A stretch of DNA of 64,000 nt from Kineosporiaceae bacterium. Lineage in GTDB: Bacteria > Actinomycetota > Actinomycetes > Actinomycetales > Kineosporiaceae. Both the position numbers and the translations under genes were made by a program. Shown in pieces: positions 35,459-42,722 of this stretch. The stretch covers positions 59,957-123,956 of the forward strand of contig JAEUJN010000107.1 in NCBI GenBank assembly GCA_016794595.1. Direction: 5' to 3'. How positions within the stretch are numbered: the stretch's first letter is position 1; every line of letters starts with the position of its first letter. The notes under the pieces are model-generated. The model did not search any database. It had not been told where the DNA came from and saw only the letters and a list, made by a program, of their open reading frames with translations.

Positions 35459-35951
35459 TTCGGTGTCCTTCCGTACTGCGACTGACAGGTGACTGTGGCG
35501 TCCGTGGTGCGTGTCGTGCAAGCCCTGCGCGGTACCACTATGCCTCCCCCCGGCGACCTTGGGGGCACCGTCGTGCCCTCACCTCATCGGCACATGCTCC
35601 CGGACACTCGAGGTTTCCCCCCAATCCGTCACCGAGAGATCACAGCTGGCCACGCAGAGAACTCATCGACCGGGCACGCTCACTCCCCGCAGTCACGAGC
35701 AGCCGCCCGGGGTTCGCCGATTCCGCTGCATGTCCGCCTCAGTTGCCCACCATCCACTCACCGTCCGTGACATCCCCCGAACGGTCGATATTTGGTCACG
35801 CATACGTAGCTCATCTTCACTACGCGTGAAATGTCGCACTACGGTGAGCACCTGAACCGTCACAGCCAGGTACTACTCAGCTCTTCGCGTGCTGCGACAC
35901 CTGGCTGTCCCACCGTCGGTTTCCCCAACCGCTCGACCATGAGGACGCAGC
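35459..35951. other. Divergent intergenic region, no gene seen
   Basis: 493 bp between the leftward DivIVA-like and rightward GT4 genes, with noticeably lower G+C than its surroundings. No frame across it looks like a protein. It should hold both promoters. A pair TTCACT (35816-35821) and TACGGT (35840-35845), spaced 18, could drive the GT4 gene. CACTACG occurs twice, 18 bp apart (35818 and 35836). Functional assignment is a guess. Confidence 0.5.
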
Positions 35952-37247
35952 ATGCCGACCCGAGTGCTCGTACTCGGAGCCAGTCCATCCCGAGGGCACG
36001 CCCTACGGCGCCTCACCCACCTGATCGCGGCTGCCTGGGAGCAGCACGGGGCGCAGGTTCAGGTGGTGACCGCACCGCGCCCCGCCCTGCGGATGCCGGG
36101 ACACGGCCCGACCGGCCGCGCCCTGGAGGGCCTCGCACTCGGCGCCGCGCGCCTCTCCCGACAGGTGCGCACCCTGGGACAGGACGTCGACCTGGTCCAC
36201 GTCGTGGACCTGCTCGACGCCGACTGCGCCTCGGCCGTGTTCGGCAGGACACCGGTCGTGGTGACCTGTCACGACATGTCCGGGCTGGCCGAGGCAGCCG
36301 CTGCCGATCGGGCCCACCCGCTGCGTCGCCTCCGCGCGCGGGCCGCCCTGCGCGGACTCGAGCGGGCCGACACCCTGCTGGCGACCAGCCGGTTCACCGC
36401 CGATGCCGTGGAGGAGGCCGTGGGCCGCCGTCCACAGGTCCTGCACCCGCCGCTGGACCCCGCCCTGGCCGAGCGTTGCGCGCCGAATGATCCGTGGTCA
36501 CCCCCGGCCTGGCCCTACCTGATGATCGTGGGCGGCCCGGAGCCGCACACCCGGCGTGACGCGGCGATCCACGCCTGGTCCCACCTGCGCCGCACACCCC
36601 ATCTGGACGGTGCGTCGCTGGTGGTGGTGGGTCCGGCGCTGACCGAGCCGGAAGAGGACCTGGTCACCACGTGCGGCGGACACGTCAGCGTGCTGATGGA
36701 TGTCACCGACAGCCATCTGGCAGCCCTGTACTCCCGGACCAGGGCCGTGCTCGCCCTCGGCCGCCCGCGATCGTTCGTCTGGCCGATCGCGGAGGCCCAT
36801 CGCGCCGGCAAGCCGGTGCTGGCCACCGATCACCCGCTCTACCAGGAGGTGGGCGCGGCAGGCTGCGTCTACCTGCCGGTGGAGGGGATCACCCGGTTCG
36901 ACCGGGCCACGTGGGCATCCGTCGCCGAGGATCTGTCCTCCCCGCTGGTCGCCGACCGCGGCGGGGTGAACGCCGAGCGCTTCGCCTGGCACCACTTCGC
37001 CGAGAAGCTCCCGGCCATGGTCTCCGGGGCATCCCGGCAGGCCGGCGACGAGCGCCGTCCGGCCGTGGCCGAACGCATCATCCCGATCGAGAACGTGATC
37101 GAGAAGGTCGTCTCCTCACCGCTGTTCACCTCCCCGTCCGATGGCTACGGCATGGTGCTCGCCGGGGCCAATCCCGACGGGACCCGTTACCTGCCACCGG
37201 TTCTGCCGGAGCTGGACTCCCCGGCAGCTGTTCCCGCCGGACGCTGA
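35952..37247 (+). CDS. GT4-type glycosyltransferase
   Basis: 431 residues from ATG 35952 with GAGGA six bases upstream. It has a GT-B fold: N-terminal VLVLGASPSRGHALRRLTHLIAAAW, inter-domain YLMIVGGPEPHTRRDAAIHAW and the C-terminal donor-site block SRTRAVLALGRPRSFVWPIAEAHRAGKPVLATDHPLYQEV, where the usual EGFGLP is degenerate (RSFVWP). It is soluble, with probable membrane association, and should transfer a sugar from a nucleotide donor in envelope or storage polysaccharide synthesis. About 60 C-terminal residues extend beyond the fold. Confidence 0.83.
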   Translation: MPTRVLVLGASPSRGHALRRLTHLIAAAWEQHGAQVQVVTAPRPALRMPGHGPTGRALEGLALGAARLSRQVRTLGQDVDLVHVVDLLDADCASAVFGRTPVVVTCHDMSGLAEAAAADRAHPLRRLRARAALRGLERADTLLATSRFTADAVEEAVGRRPQVLHPPLDPALAERCAPNDPWSPPAWPYLMIVGGPEPHTRRDAAIHAWSHLRRTPHLDGASLVVVGPALTEPEEDLVTTCGGHVSVLMDVTDSHLAALYSRTRAVLALGRPRSFVWPIAEAHRAGKPVLATDHPLYQEVGAAGCVYLPVEGITRFDRATWASVAEDLSSPLVADRGGVNAERFAWHHFAEKLPAMVSGASRQAGDERRPAVAERIIPIENVIEKVVSSPLFTSPSDGYGMVLAGANPDGTRYLPPVLPELDSPAAVPAGR

Positions 37248-37465
37248 GGACGACACGGTCCCGGCGCACCGGCGGTACTGGCCGGGACGGCCGGACTCAG
37301 AGGGCATACTGGACGTGGTCGCGACGCGCTGCACCGGCGCAGCGTTTCGTCCATCACGCGGCCCGCCCCTATCCGTCAGTCACCTGTTCCGCCGCAGTCC
37401 AGCGACGTGACTGCCGCGGAACCACTCGAAGGTCGCGACGACGCCTGTCGCCGCGTGGAGGTTCG

Positions 37466-37741
37466 ATGATCCGCCGCCAACCCAAGGGCCGTGACGTCAA
37501 GGTCACGTTTGCCCTGCCCACCGACAGCAGCCCCGACCGCGTCTCGGTCGTGGGCGATTTCAACTCCTGGACTCCGGGTGCGCACACGCTCGTCAAGCGC
37601 ACCAACGGCACCCGCAGTGTCTCGGTCACCGTTCCCCAGGGAGCGGTGTACCGCTTCCGCTACCTGGCCGAGGGAGGTCAGTGGTTCGACGACCCCGACG
37701 CCGATGCCCTGACCCATGAGGGCGGGCTGCTGCACGCCTGA
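37466..37741 (+). CDS. Stand-alone CBM48/AMPK-type glycogen-binding-like protein
   Basis: 91 residues from ATG 37466 with GGAGG four bases upstream. VKVTFALPTDSSPDRVSVVGDFNSWTPGAHTLVKR and YRFRYLAEGGQWFDDPDADAL match the isoamylase N-terminal/early-set (CBM48) domain, including the VxGDFNxW motif. No catalytic domain is attached. Such small proteins may bind alpha-glucans or act as adaptors. It is downstream of the GT4 gene with a 218-bp gap. Confidence 0.88.
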   Translation: MIRRQPKGRDVKVTFALPTDSSPDRVSVVGDFNSWTPGAHTLVKRTNGTRSVSVTVPQGAVYRFRYLAEGGQWFDDPDADALTHEGGLLHA

Positions 37742-37754
37742 CCCAGCGAGCCTC

Positions 37755-37800
37755 ACGACCGAGGGGGCGCATCCGGCACCGGATGCGTCCCCTCGGTCGT
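37755..37800. terminator. Bidirectional terminator
   Basis: ACGACCGAGGGGGCGCATCCG pairs almost perfectly with CGGATGCGTCCCCTCGGTCGT around a 4-base loop, between the convergent CBM48-like and 37819-38775 genes. Confidence 0.8.
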
Positions 37801-37818
37801 CGCGACCCTCGCGGGTGA

Positions 37819-38775
37819 TCAATCCCGTTGCCACACCTGGGTTTCCACGATGACCCGGGCCGCGTTCGGCCCGATGGTCTCCGGCGCGATGCGCAACGCC
37901 GGTTGCACGCAACCGAAACTCGACATCCACCCGGCAGAGCCGTGTACCGGCCTGTTCTGCACCGTACGGACGGGCTCGTCGACCAGCGTCGCCGACACCA
38001 CGGCGTCCGGGTCGACCGCCATCCACCGGACGAAGAACCTCTGCTCGCGGCACTGCTCGTAGGACGCCGTGCGCACGGGCAATCTGCCCACGGCGGTGAA
38101 GAACCTGCCGCGAGAGATGGTGACCACCGTGGTCCTGGACGACGCCCGGGTGAACCCGTCAGCGACCTGCGGGAACGCCGGTGGCTCGCTGCGCCCGTCG
38201 GCGGCCCGCAGGGTGTAGGTGAGAGCGGGCCACTCCTGCCCAGCGTCCGGACGGTCGGGGATGTCGGCGATCTGCCGGGCCTGGGACCCCACGGGCGCCG
38301 AGCTACGTCTCGGCGAGCTGCGCCGGGCCAACCCGCCGGACCCGCTCAGGCGCGCCGACGGGCTGGCTGACCAGGTCTCGTCCCGGTCCGGGGCCGAGGT
38401 GGGCCCCGCGCCAGCCGTGCCGGCGGCCCGCCCGGCTGCCTGGACGGACGGCGGCGGCGGGGGCACCGACGGGAAGGCCCCGGTGCGCGAGGAGTCCGGT
38501 GCGGTGAGCAGGGCGGCAGCCGACCCGGTCGCCGCGGCCGCCACGACCACGAACCCGGCCGCCAGCGGACTGCGCCGGCGGCGGCGGGCCCGCGCCTGGC
38601 GGCGGGTCGCCGCAGGGTTCGACTGCTCCCTGGACTGCCCTCTGGCCTGCTCTCTAGCCTGTTCACCTGACTGCTGCTCGATCGCAACGTCCATCGGCGC
38701 GCCCGAGGTCTCGTCCAGGGCGTCCGACGTCGGGGAAAGGAGTTCACTCACGGCCACCCGACGATTGTTGCGCAC
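37819..38775 (-). CDS. Membrane-anchored hypothetical protein
   Basis: Up to 318 residues from a GTG at 38775 (later GTGs at about 38760 are possible). A hydrophilic cytoplasmic part with an EQAREQARGQSREQS repeat and an Arg cluster precedes one membrane helix (LAAGFVVVAAAATGSAAALL) and a Pro/Ser-rich stalk. The extracellular part (about 190-318) has RFFVRWMAVDPDAVVSATLVDEP and two cysteines (SYEQCREQ, SSFGCVQP) that may pair. I do not recognise the family. The layout resembles the GH26-like neighbour, but no catalytic motif is visible. Confidence 0.65.
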   Translation of the reverse strand: MRNNRRVAVSELLSPTSDALDETSGAPMDVAIEQQSGEQAREQARGQSREQSNPAATRRQARARRRRRSPLAAGFVVVAAAATGSAAALLTAPDSSRTGAFPSVPPPPPSVQAAGRAAGTAGAGPTSAPDRDETWSASPSARLSGSGGLARRSSPRRSSAPVGSQARQIADIPDRPDAGQEWPALTYTLRAADGRSEPPAFPQVADGFTRASSRTTVVTISRGRFFTAVGRLPVRTASYEQCREQRFFVRWMAVDPDAVVSATLVDEPVRTVQNRPVHGSAGWMSSFGCVQPALRIAPETIGPNAARVIVETQVWQRD

Positions 38776-38862
38776 GCAGAGTGCACAACTGATTACTCAG
38801 TGCTCACGAACTGCCGCGTGTCGCTCCCTTCACGGCAGTCACACGGCCCCCTCGGCCCGCCA

Positions 38863-39657
38863 TCACCGCCGGACCAGCGGCTCCAGAACCAGGGCCAGCC
38901 CGTCGTCCTCGATGGACGCCGTGATCTCACCGGCCGCCGCGAGCACGTCGTCCCGAGCCTGCCCCATGGCCACCGACCGATGAGCCCAGGCGAACATCTC
39001 CAGGTCGTTGTTGCCGTCGCCGACCGCCAGGGTCTGCTCCGGGGGAACCCGCAACCTCGCCCGGACGACGTCCAGCGCGCTGGCCTTGCTGACCCCCTCG
39101 GGCGCCAGGTCCAGCCATGCCGTCCAGCCCACGGCGTAGCTCACGCCGTGCAGTCCGCTGGCGGCCACCAGCTCGCCGAACTCCTCACTGGTGTGCTCGA
39201 TGCTGCGAACCACCACCCGGGTCGCCGGCTGGTGCAGCAGCTGGTCGAAGGGGACGACCTGCACCGGGCCGGTCAGCTCCCCGTCGGGGAACGGGGCGGT
39301 CACCAGCCTGGTGCGCTCGACGTCGGCGCCCTCGACGAAGAACAGCGCCCCGGGCAGGTACTCGCGCAGCAGCTTCAGCGCCGGAGCCGGATCGAACGTG
39401 ATCACATCGGCGATGGCGTACCCACCGGGACGGCGCGGGTCGAGCCGCAGGGTGACCGAGCCGTTGCTGCACACCGCCCACCCGCGATCCAGGCCGAGCC
39501 GGTGCAGCACCGCGGTCGTGCCGGGCAGCGACCGCCCGGTCGCCAGCACGACGTGGTGACCGGCCGCGGCCACCGCCCGGATGGCAGATTCCACCCGAGG
39601 GGAGAGGGTCTCGTCCCAGTGCAGGATGGTCCCGTCGATGTCGAGGGCGATCAGCAT
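38863..39657 (-). CDS. Cof-type HAD-superfamily phosphatase
   Basis: 264 residues with motif I DIDGTILHWDE, motif II ATGRSLPG, a Lys in EGVSKASALD and motif IV VGDGNNDLEMFAW. Its ATG overlaps the serS stop by one base, so it is translationally coupled to serS. A HAD gene next to serS is a common actinobacterial arrangement. The substrate is unknown. Confidence 0.93.
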   Translation of the reverse strand: MLIALDIDGTILHWDETLSPRVESAIRAVAAAGHHVVLATGRSLPGTTAVLHRLGLDRGWAVCSNGSVTLRLDPRRPGGYAIADVITFDPAPALKLLREYLPGALFFVEGADVERTRLVTAPFPDGELTGPVQVVPFDQLLHQPATRVVVRSIEHTSEEFGELVAASGLHGVSYAVGWTAWLDLAPEGVSKASALDVVRARLRVPPEQTLAVGDGNNDLEMFAWAHRSVAMGQARDDVLAAAGEITASIEDDGLALVLEPLVRR

Positions 39658-40949
39658 CAGCCGGCAGCCCCGGGGGCAGGCAGCACGTCCAGGCCACCCA
39701 CGTAGGGCTGGAGCGCCTTGGGCACGAGCACGGAACCGTCGGCCTGCTGGTGGTTCTCGAGCATGGCGACGATCCAGCGCGTGGTGGCCAGGGTGCCGTT
39801 CAACGTGGCGACGTGCCGGGTCGAGCCGTCCCCGGCCTGCGGGTTGCGCTCTCGGACCCCCAGTCGGCGAGCCTGATAGGTGGTGCAGTTCGAGGTCGAG
39901 GTCACCTCGCGGTAGCGGCCCTGGCTGGGCACCCAGGCCTCGCAGTCGTACTTGCGGGCCGCGCTGGAGCCGAGGTCCCCGGCTGCCACGTCGATCACCC
40001 GATAGGGCAGCTCGACCTTGGCCAGCATCTCCTCCTCCCAGGCGAGCAGGCGCAGGTGCTCCTCGTGCGCGTCCTCGACCCGGCAGTAGCTGAACATCTC
40101 CACCTTGTGGAACTGGTGCACCCGGATGATCCCGCGGGTGTCCTTGCCGTAGGAACCCGCCTCGCGCCGATAACAGGCCGACCATCCGGCGTAGCGGCGT
40201 GGCCCGGCCGACAGATCGATGATCTCGTCGCTGTGGTAGCCGGCGAGCGCCACCTCACTGGTGCCGACCAGGTAGAGCTCGTCCGCCGGCAGATGGTAGA
40301 TCTCGTCGCTGTGGGCACCCAGGAATCCGGTGCCGCGCATGACGTCCGGCTTGACCAGGGTCGGAGTGATCATCGGGGTGAAGCCGGCCGCGACCGCCTG
40401 ATCCACCGCACACATCAGCAGCGCCAGCTCCAGCCGGGCGCCCACCCCGGTGAGGAAGTAGAACCGTGCGCCGGACACCTTGGCCCCGCGCTCGGTGTCG
40501 ATCGCGCCGAGCAGCTCCCCCAACTCGAGATGGTCGCGCGGGGTGATGCCCTCGGCGGCGAAGTCGCGCGCGGTGCCGACCTCACGCAGCACCACGTAGT
40601 CATCCTCACCGCCCGGCGGGGTCCCCGTCTCGACCACGTTGTCCAGCCGAAGGGTGAGCTGGTCGAGTTCGGCGGCCGCGGCATCGGAATCGGCCTTGAG
40701 CGCCTTGACCTTCTCGGCCAGCTCCCGGGTGGTCGCCAACAGCGCGGCCTTCTGCTCGCCGGAGGCCTTGGCAACCTGTTTGCCCAGGGCGTTCTGCTCG
40801 GCACGGGCCCGCTCGAAGTCGGCGATCCCCGACCGTCGGCGTTCCTCGGCGGCGAGCAGCTGGTCGACGAGCGATTCATCGGCGCCTCGGGCGCGCTGGC
40901 TCGCACGGACGGTGTCTGGGTCTTCACGCAACAGGCGCAGGTCGATCAC
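39657..40949 (-). CDS. serS: Seryl-tRNA synthetase
   Basis: 430 residues from GTG 40949 ([12 protein letters not shown], the usual SerRS N-terminus). The start is supported by TACCGT seven bases upstream; an in-frame GTG at 40958 would add three residues. An N-terminal long coiled-coil arm (about 30-100) for tRNA binding is followed by the class II core. Motif 2 includes [25 protein letters not shown], and motif 3 includes [17 protein letters not shown]. It charges tRNA-Ser and tRNA-Sec. Confidence 0.98.
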   Translation of the reverse strand: MIDLRLLREDPDTVRASQRARGADESLVDQLLAAEERRRSGIADFERARAEQNALGKQVAKASGEQKAALLATTRELAEKVKALKADSDAAAAELDQLTLRLDNVVETGTPPGGEDDYVVLREVGTARDFAAEGITPRDHLELGELLGAIDTERGAKVSGARFYFLTGVGARLELALLMCAVDQAVAAGFTPMITPTLVKPDVMRGTGFLGAHSDEIYHLPADELYLVGTSEVALAGYHSDEIIDLSAGPRRYAGWSACYRREAGSYGKDTRGIIRVHQFHKVEMFSYCRVEDAHEEHLRLLAWEEEMLAKVELPYRVIDVAAGDLGSSAARKYDCEAWVPSQGRYREVTSTSNCTTYQARRLGVRERNPQAGDGSTRHVATLNGTLATTRWIVAMLENHQQADGSVLVPKALQPYVGGLDVLPAPGAAG

Positions 40950-40956
40950 CTGTCCC

Positions 40957-40962
40957 ACGGTA
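40957..40962 (-). promoter_or_regulatory. -10 element for leaderless serS
   Basis: TACCGT on the minus strand, seven bases before GTG 40949. Confidence 0.5.
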
Positions 40963-41081
40963 TCGACCCTGGGAGGCTGAGCCAGTCATTTGTCGGTGGC
41001 GGCACGTGTTCTCTCGACAGCGCTGCGCATCCCGCTCGGGCGGACGGCGGGCCCCCGGCCGCGGTGGCGAGGGCGGAGCGC

Positions 41082-41087
41082 TACGGT
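41082..41087 (+). promoter_or_regulatory. -10 element for leaderless lipid kinase gene
   Basis: TACGGT, six bases before ATG 41094. Confidence 0.55.
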
Positions 41088-41093
41088 CGGCGC

Positions 41094-42149
41094 ATGGGCA
41101 GCGGGGGCCTCGTGTGGGCCGTCACGGTGATCGTGGCCGCGGCGGCGCTGGCCGCCGTCCTGGTCACCGTTCGCCGGAGCCGGCGGCGTGCCACCCCGGC
41201 AGGCGCGGCCGCTGGGCCGGAACAACCCCCCGGCGCCCGTCCCTGGGTCGCGGTGGTGGTCAACCCGACCAAGATCACCGATCTCGACCGGGAGACCGCC
41301 TGGCTCGACCGCCACTGCGCCGCCCATGGCCTGGACGCCGCCCGCTGGTGGCAGACCACGGTCGAGGATCCCGGGTGTGAGGTCACCCGCCGCGCGCTGG
41401 ACGAGAAGCCGTGCGCCGTCCTCGCCTTCGGCGGTGACGGCACGGTCCGAGCGGTGGCGAGCGCACTGGCGGGCACTTCCACGCCGCTGGGGATCCTCCC
41501 TGCCGGAACCGGGAACCTGTTGGCGCGCAACCTCTCCCTCCCGCTGACCGACCTGGACGCCGCGGTGGAGATCGCCCTCAGCGGGCGCGACCGCAAGGTC
41601 GATGTGGGACAGGTGCAGTTCGACCGCTCGGGCGAGGACCACGATCCCGTGACGGACACCTTCTGCGTGATGGCCGGGATCGGTTTCGACGCCGAGGTGA
41701 TGGCCAGCGTGGGATCCGAACTCAAGGACCGCGTGGGGTGGTGGGCCTACATCCTCGAGGGCACCCGCAAGCTCAGTGGCCCGCGGGTGCGCGTGGCGAT
41801 CCGCCTGGACGAGGGTGAGGTGACCCACCGCTGGGTGCGCACGGTGCTGGTGGGCAACTGCGGTGAGCTGATCGGCGGCGTGCCCTTGATGCCGGATGCG
41901 GAACTGGACGACGGGTGGCTGGACCTGGCCGTCGTGGCCCCTCGGGGCGTGGTGGGCTGGGGTGCGGTGATCGCCACCGTGCTCACCCGGAGTCGGCGCG
42001 GGCATCCGGTGGTGCAGCACTTGCGCGCCCGGTCGGTGGAGATCCGGGCCGAGCGCCCCTTGCACGTCCAGTTGGACGGCGACCCGGCGGGAACCGCCCG
42101 GGTGTTGCGGGCCACCGCGGATCCCCTGGCCCTCACCGTCCGTTACTAG
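41094..42149 (+). CDS. Diacylglycerol kinase-family lipid kinase
   Basis: 351 residues. An N-terminal membrane helix (GLVWAVTVIVAAAALAAVLV) precedes a DAGK catalytic domain with VVVNPTKITD, the nucleotide-binding FGGDGTVRAVASAL near residue 108, PAGTGNLLARNL and a terminal PLHVQLDGDPAG. It phosphorylates diacylglycerol or a related lipid such as sphingosine-like alcohols. It is divergent from serS. Confidence 0.93.
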   Translation: MGSGGLVWAVTVIVAAAALAAVLVTVRRSRRRATPAGAAAGPEQPPGARPWVAVVVNPTKITDLDRETAWLDRHCAAHGLDAARWWQTTVEDPGCEVTRRALDEKPCAVLAFGGDGTVRAVASALAGTSTPLGILPAGTGNLLARNLSLPLTDLDAAVEIALSGRDRKVDVGQVQFDRSGEDHDPVTDTFCVMAGIGFDAEVMASVGSELKDRVGWWAYILEGTRKLSGPRVRVAIRLDEGEVTHRWVRTVLVGNCGELIGGVPLMPDAELDDGWLDLAVVAPRGVVGWGAVIATVLTRSRRGHPVVQHLRARSVEIRAERPLHVQLDGDPAGTARVLRATADPLALTVRY

Positions 42150-42355
42150 ATCAGGCCGGCCGTCACCGCGCTCGCGGTGGCGTCCCCTGGGCGATCTCGA
42201 TCACCGGCATGCGCGCTCCGACCAGCCGTGACTCGCCCTGCAGACGTTGTCATTTCCAGAATGACTGGATAGTCATCGATTTTGTGACTATGGTGATTCC
42301 GTGCCCACCGAGGAGGCACCGCCCTGGCCGCGGTGAACTCCTACAAAGCACAAAA
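42150..42355. other. AT-richer region with palindromes, no gene
   Basis: The centre (42246-42300) is much less GC-rich than the neighbours and carries a cluster of TGACT half-sites: ATGACT-GGAT-AGTCAT (42261-42276), and ATAGTCA (42269-42275) inverted against TGACTAT (42285-42291). A TTGTCA at 42247 and TAGTCA at 42270 could be a rightward promoter, and GAGGAGG occurs at 42310, but no protein longer than about 11 codons follows. It may be an operator or the remains of a lost gene's promoter. Confidence 0.5.
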
Positions 42356-42406
42356 GCGGCGGGGGGTCCGGAGTCGTTCGGGCCATCGACTCCGGCCCCC
42401 CGCCGC
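42356..42406 (-). terminator. Strong rho-independent terminator of the peptide gene
   Basis: A stem of about 20 bp (GCGGCGGGGGGTCCGGAGTCG against CGACTCCGGCCCCCCGCCGC) has a 10-base loop. Read leftward it is followed by CTTTTGTGCTTTG, so it ends transcripts coming from the peptide gene at 42472-42597. Confidence 0.85.
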
Positions 42407-42417
42407 ACTGGCAAGGG

Positions 42418-42465
42418 CTTGATCCCCTGCCCCGCTGATGGCAGTCAGCAGGACTGGTGATCAAG
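42418..42465 (-). repeat. Nested inverted repeat in peptide 3' UTR
   Basis: CTTGATC (42418-42424) pairs with GATCAAG (42459-42465), enclosing GCTGA/TCAGC (42434-42438 and 42445-42449). It lies between the peptide stop and the terminator and could fold in the mRNA. Confidence 0.55.
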
Positions 42466-42471
42466 TGAGGA

Positions 42472-42597
42472 TCACGGTGCGCAGCACGCGTAGTTCGCGT
42501 TGACCGTGCTGGTGCTGGTAGCGGAGACCAGGCCGCCGGTGGCGGCCATGGCCAAGGCAACGAGGAGGCTGACGAGGGCACGACGGGTGCGGGACAT
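42472..42597 (-). CDS. Small secreted peptide, candidate signalling pheromone
   Basis: 41 residues from ATG 42597 with GGAG five bases upstream. It has a basic start (MSRTRR), a hydrophobic core (ALVSLLVALAMAATGGLV) and two possible signal-peptidase sites: VSA before TSTSTVNANYACCAP, and VNA before NYACCAP. The exported product would be 15 or 7 residues with an adjacent Cys pair. It is divergent from an XRE/TPR regulator, the geometry of peptide-receptor quorum-sensing cassettes. It has its own terminator 66 bp downstream. I do not know a described family. Alternatives are a small lantibiotic-like or Cys-pair metal peptide, though no modification enzyme is adjacent. Confidence 0.75.
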   Translation of the reverse strand: MSRTRRALVSLLVALAMAATGGLVSATSTSTVNANYACCAP

Positions 42598-42610
42598 GAC
42601 GACTCCACTC

Positions 42611-42693
42611 TGTCACAGGTGCTGTTGACTGGCTGTCATAGGCATCGTGACAGATTTGTCGCGTTCGCGCATCTGTCATGACTCGTTGTGACC
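42611..42693. promoter_or_regulatory. TGTCA half-site cluster in divergent promoter
   Basis: Between the peptide and the regulator, TGTCA or its complement occurs at 42611, 42634, 42648, 42674 and 42688. CTGTCA (42633-42638) and TGACAG (42648-42653) form a perfect inverted repeat with a 9-bp spacer; GTCATGAC is a palindrome at 42675-42682. A leftward promoter GCGACA-16-TATGAC overlaps the first pair. These are likely operators for the adjacent regulator. Confidence 0.55.
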
Positions 42694-42722
42694 TTTGTCG
42701 TGCCCTGACGACGGGGTGAGAC

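Noticed and set aside
42288..42608. 106-codon minus-strand frame overlapping the peptide gene
   Set aside because: It runs through the strong terminator hairpin and lacks a ribosome site; the 41-codon frame has a signal peptide, Shine-Dalgarno and correct terminator position.
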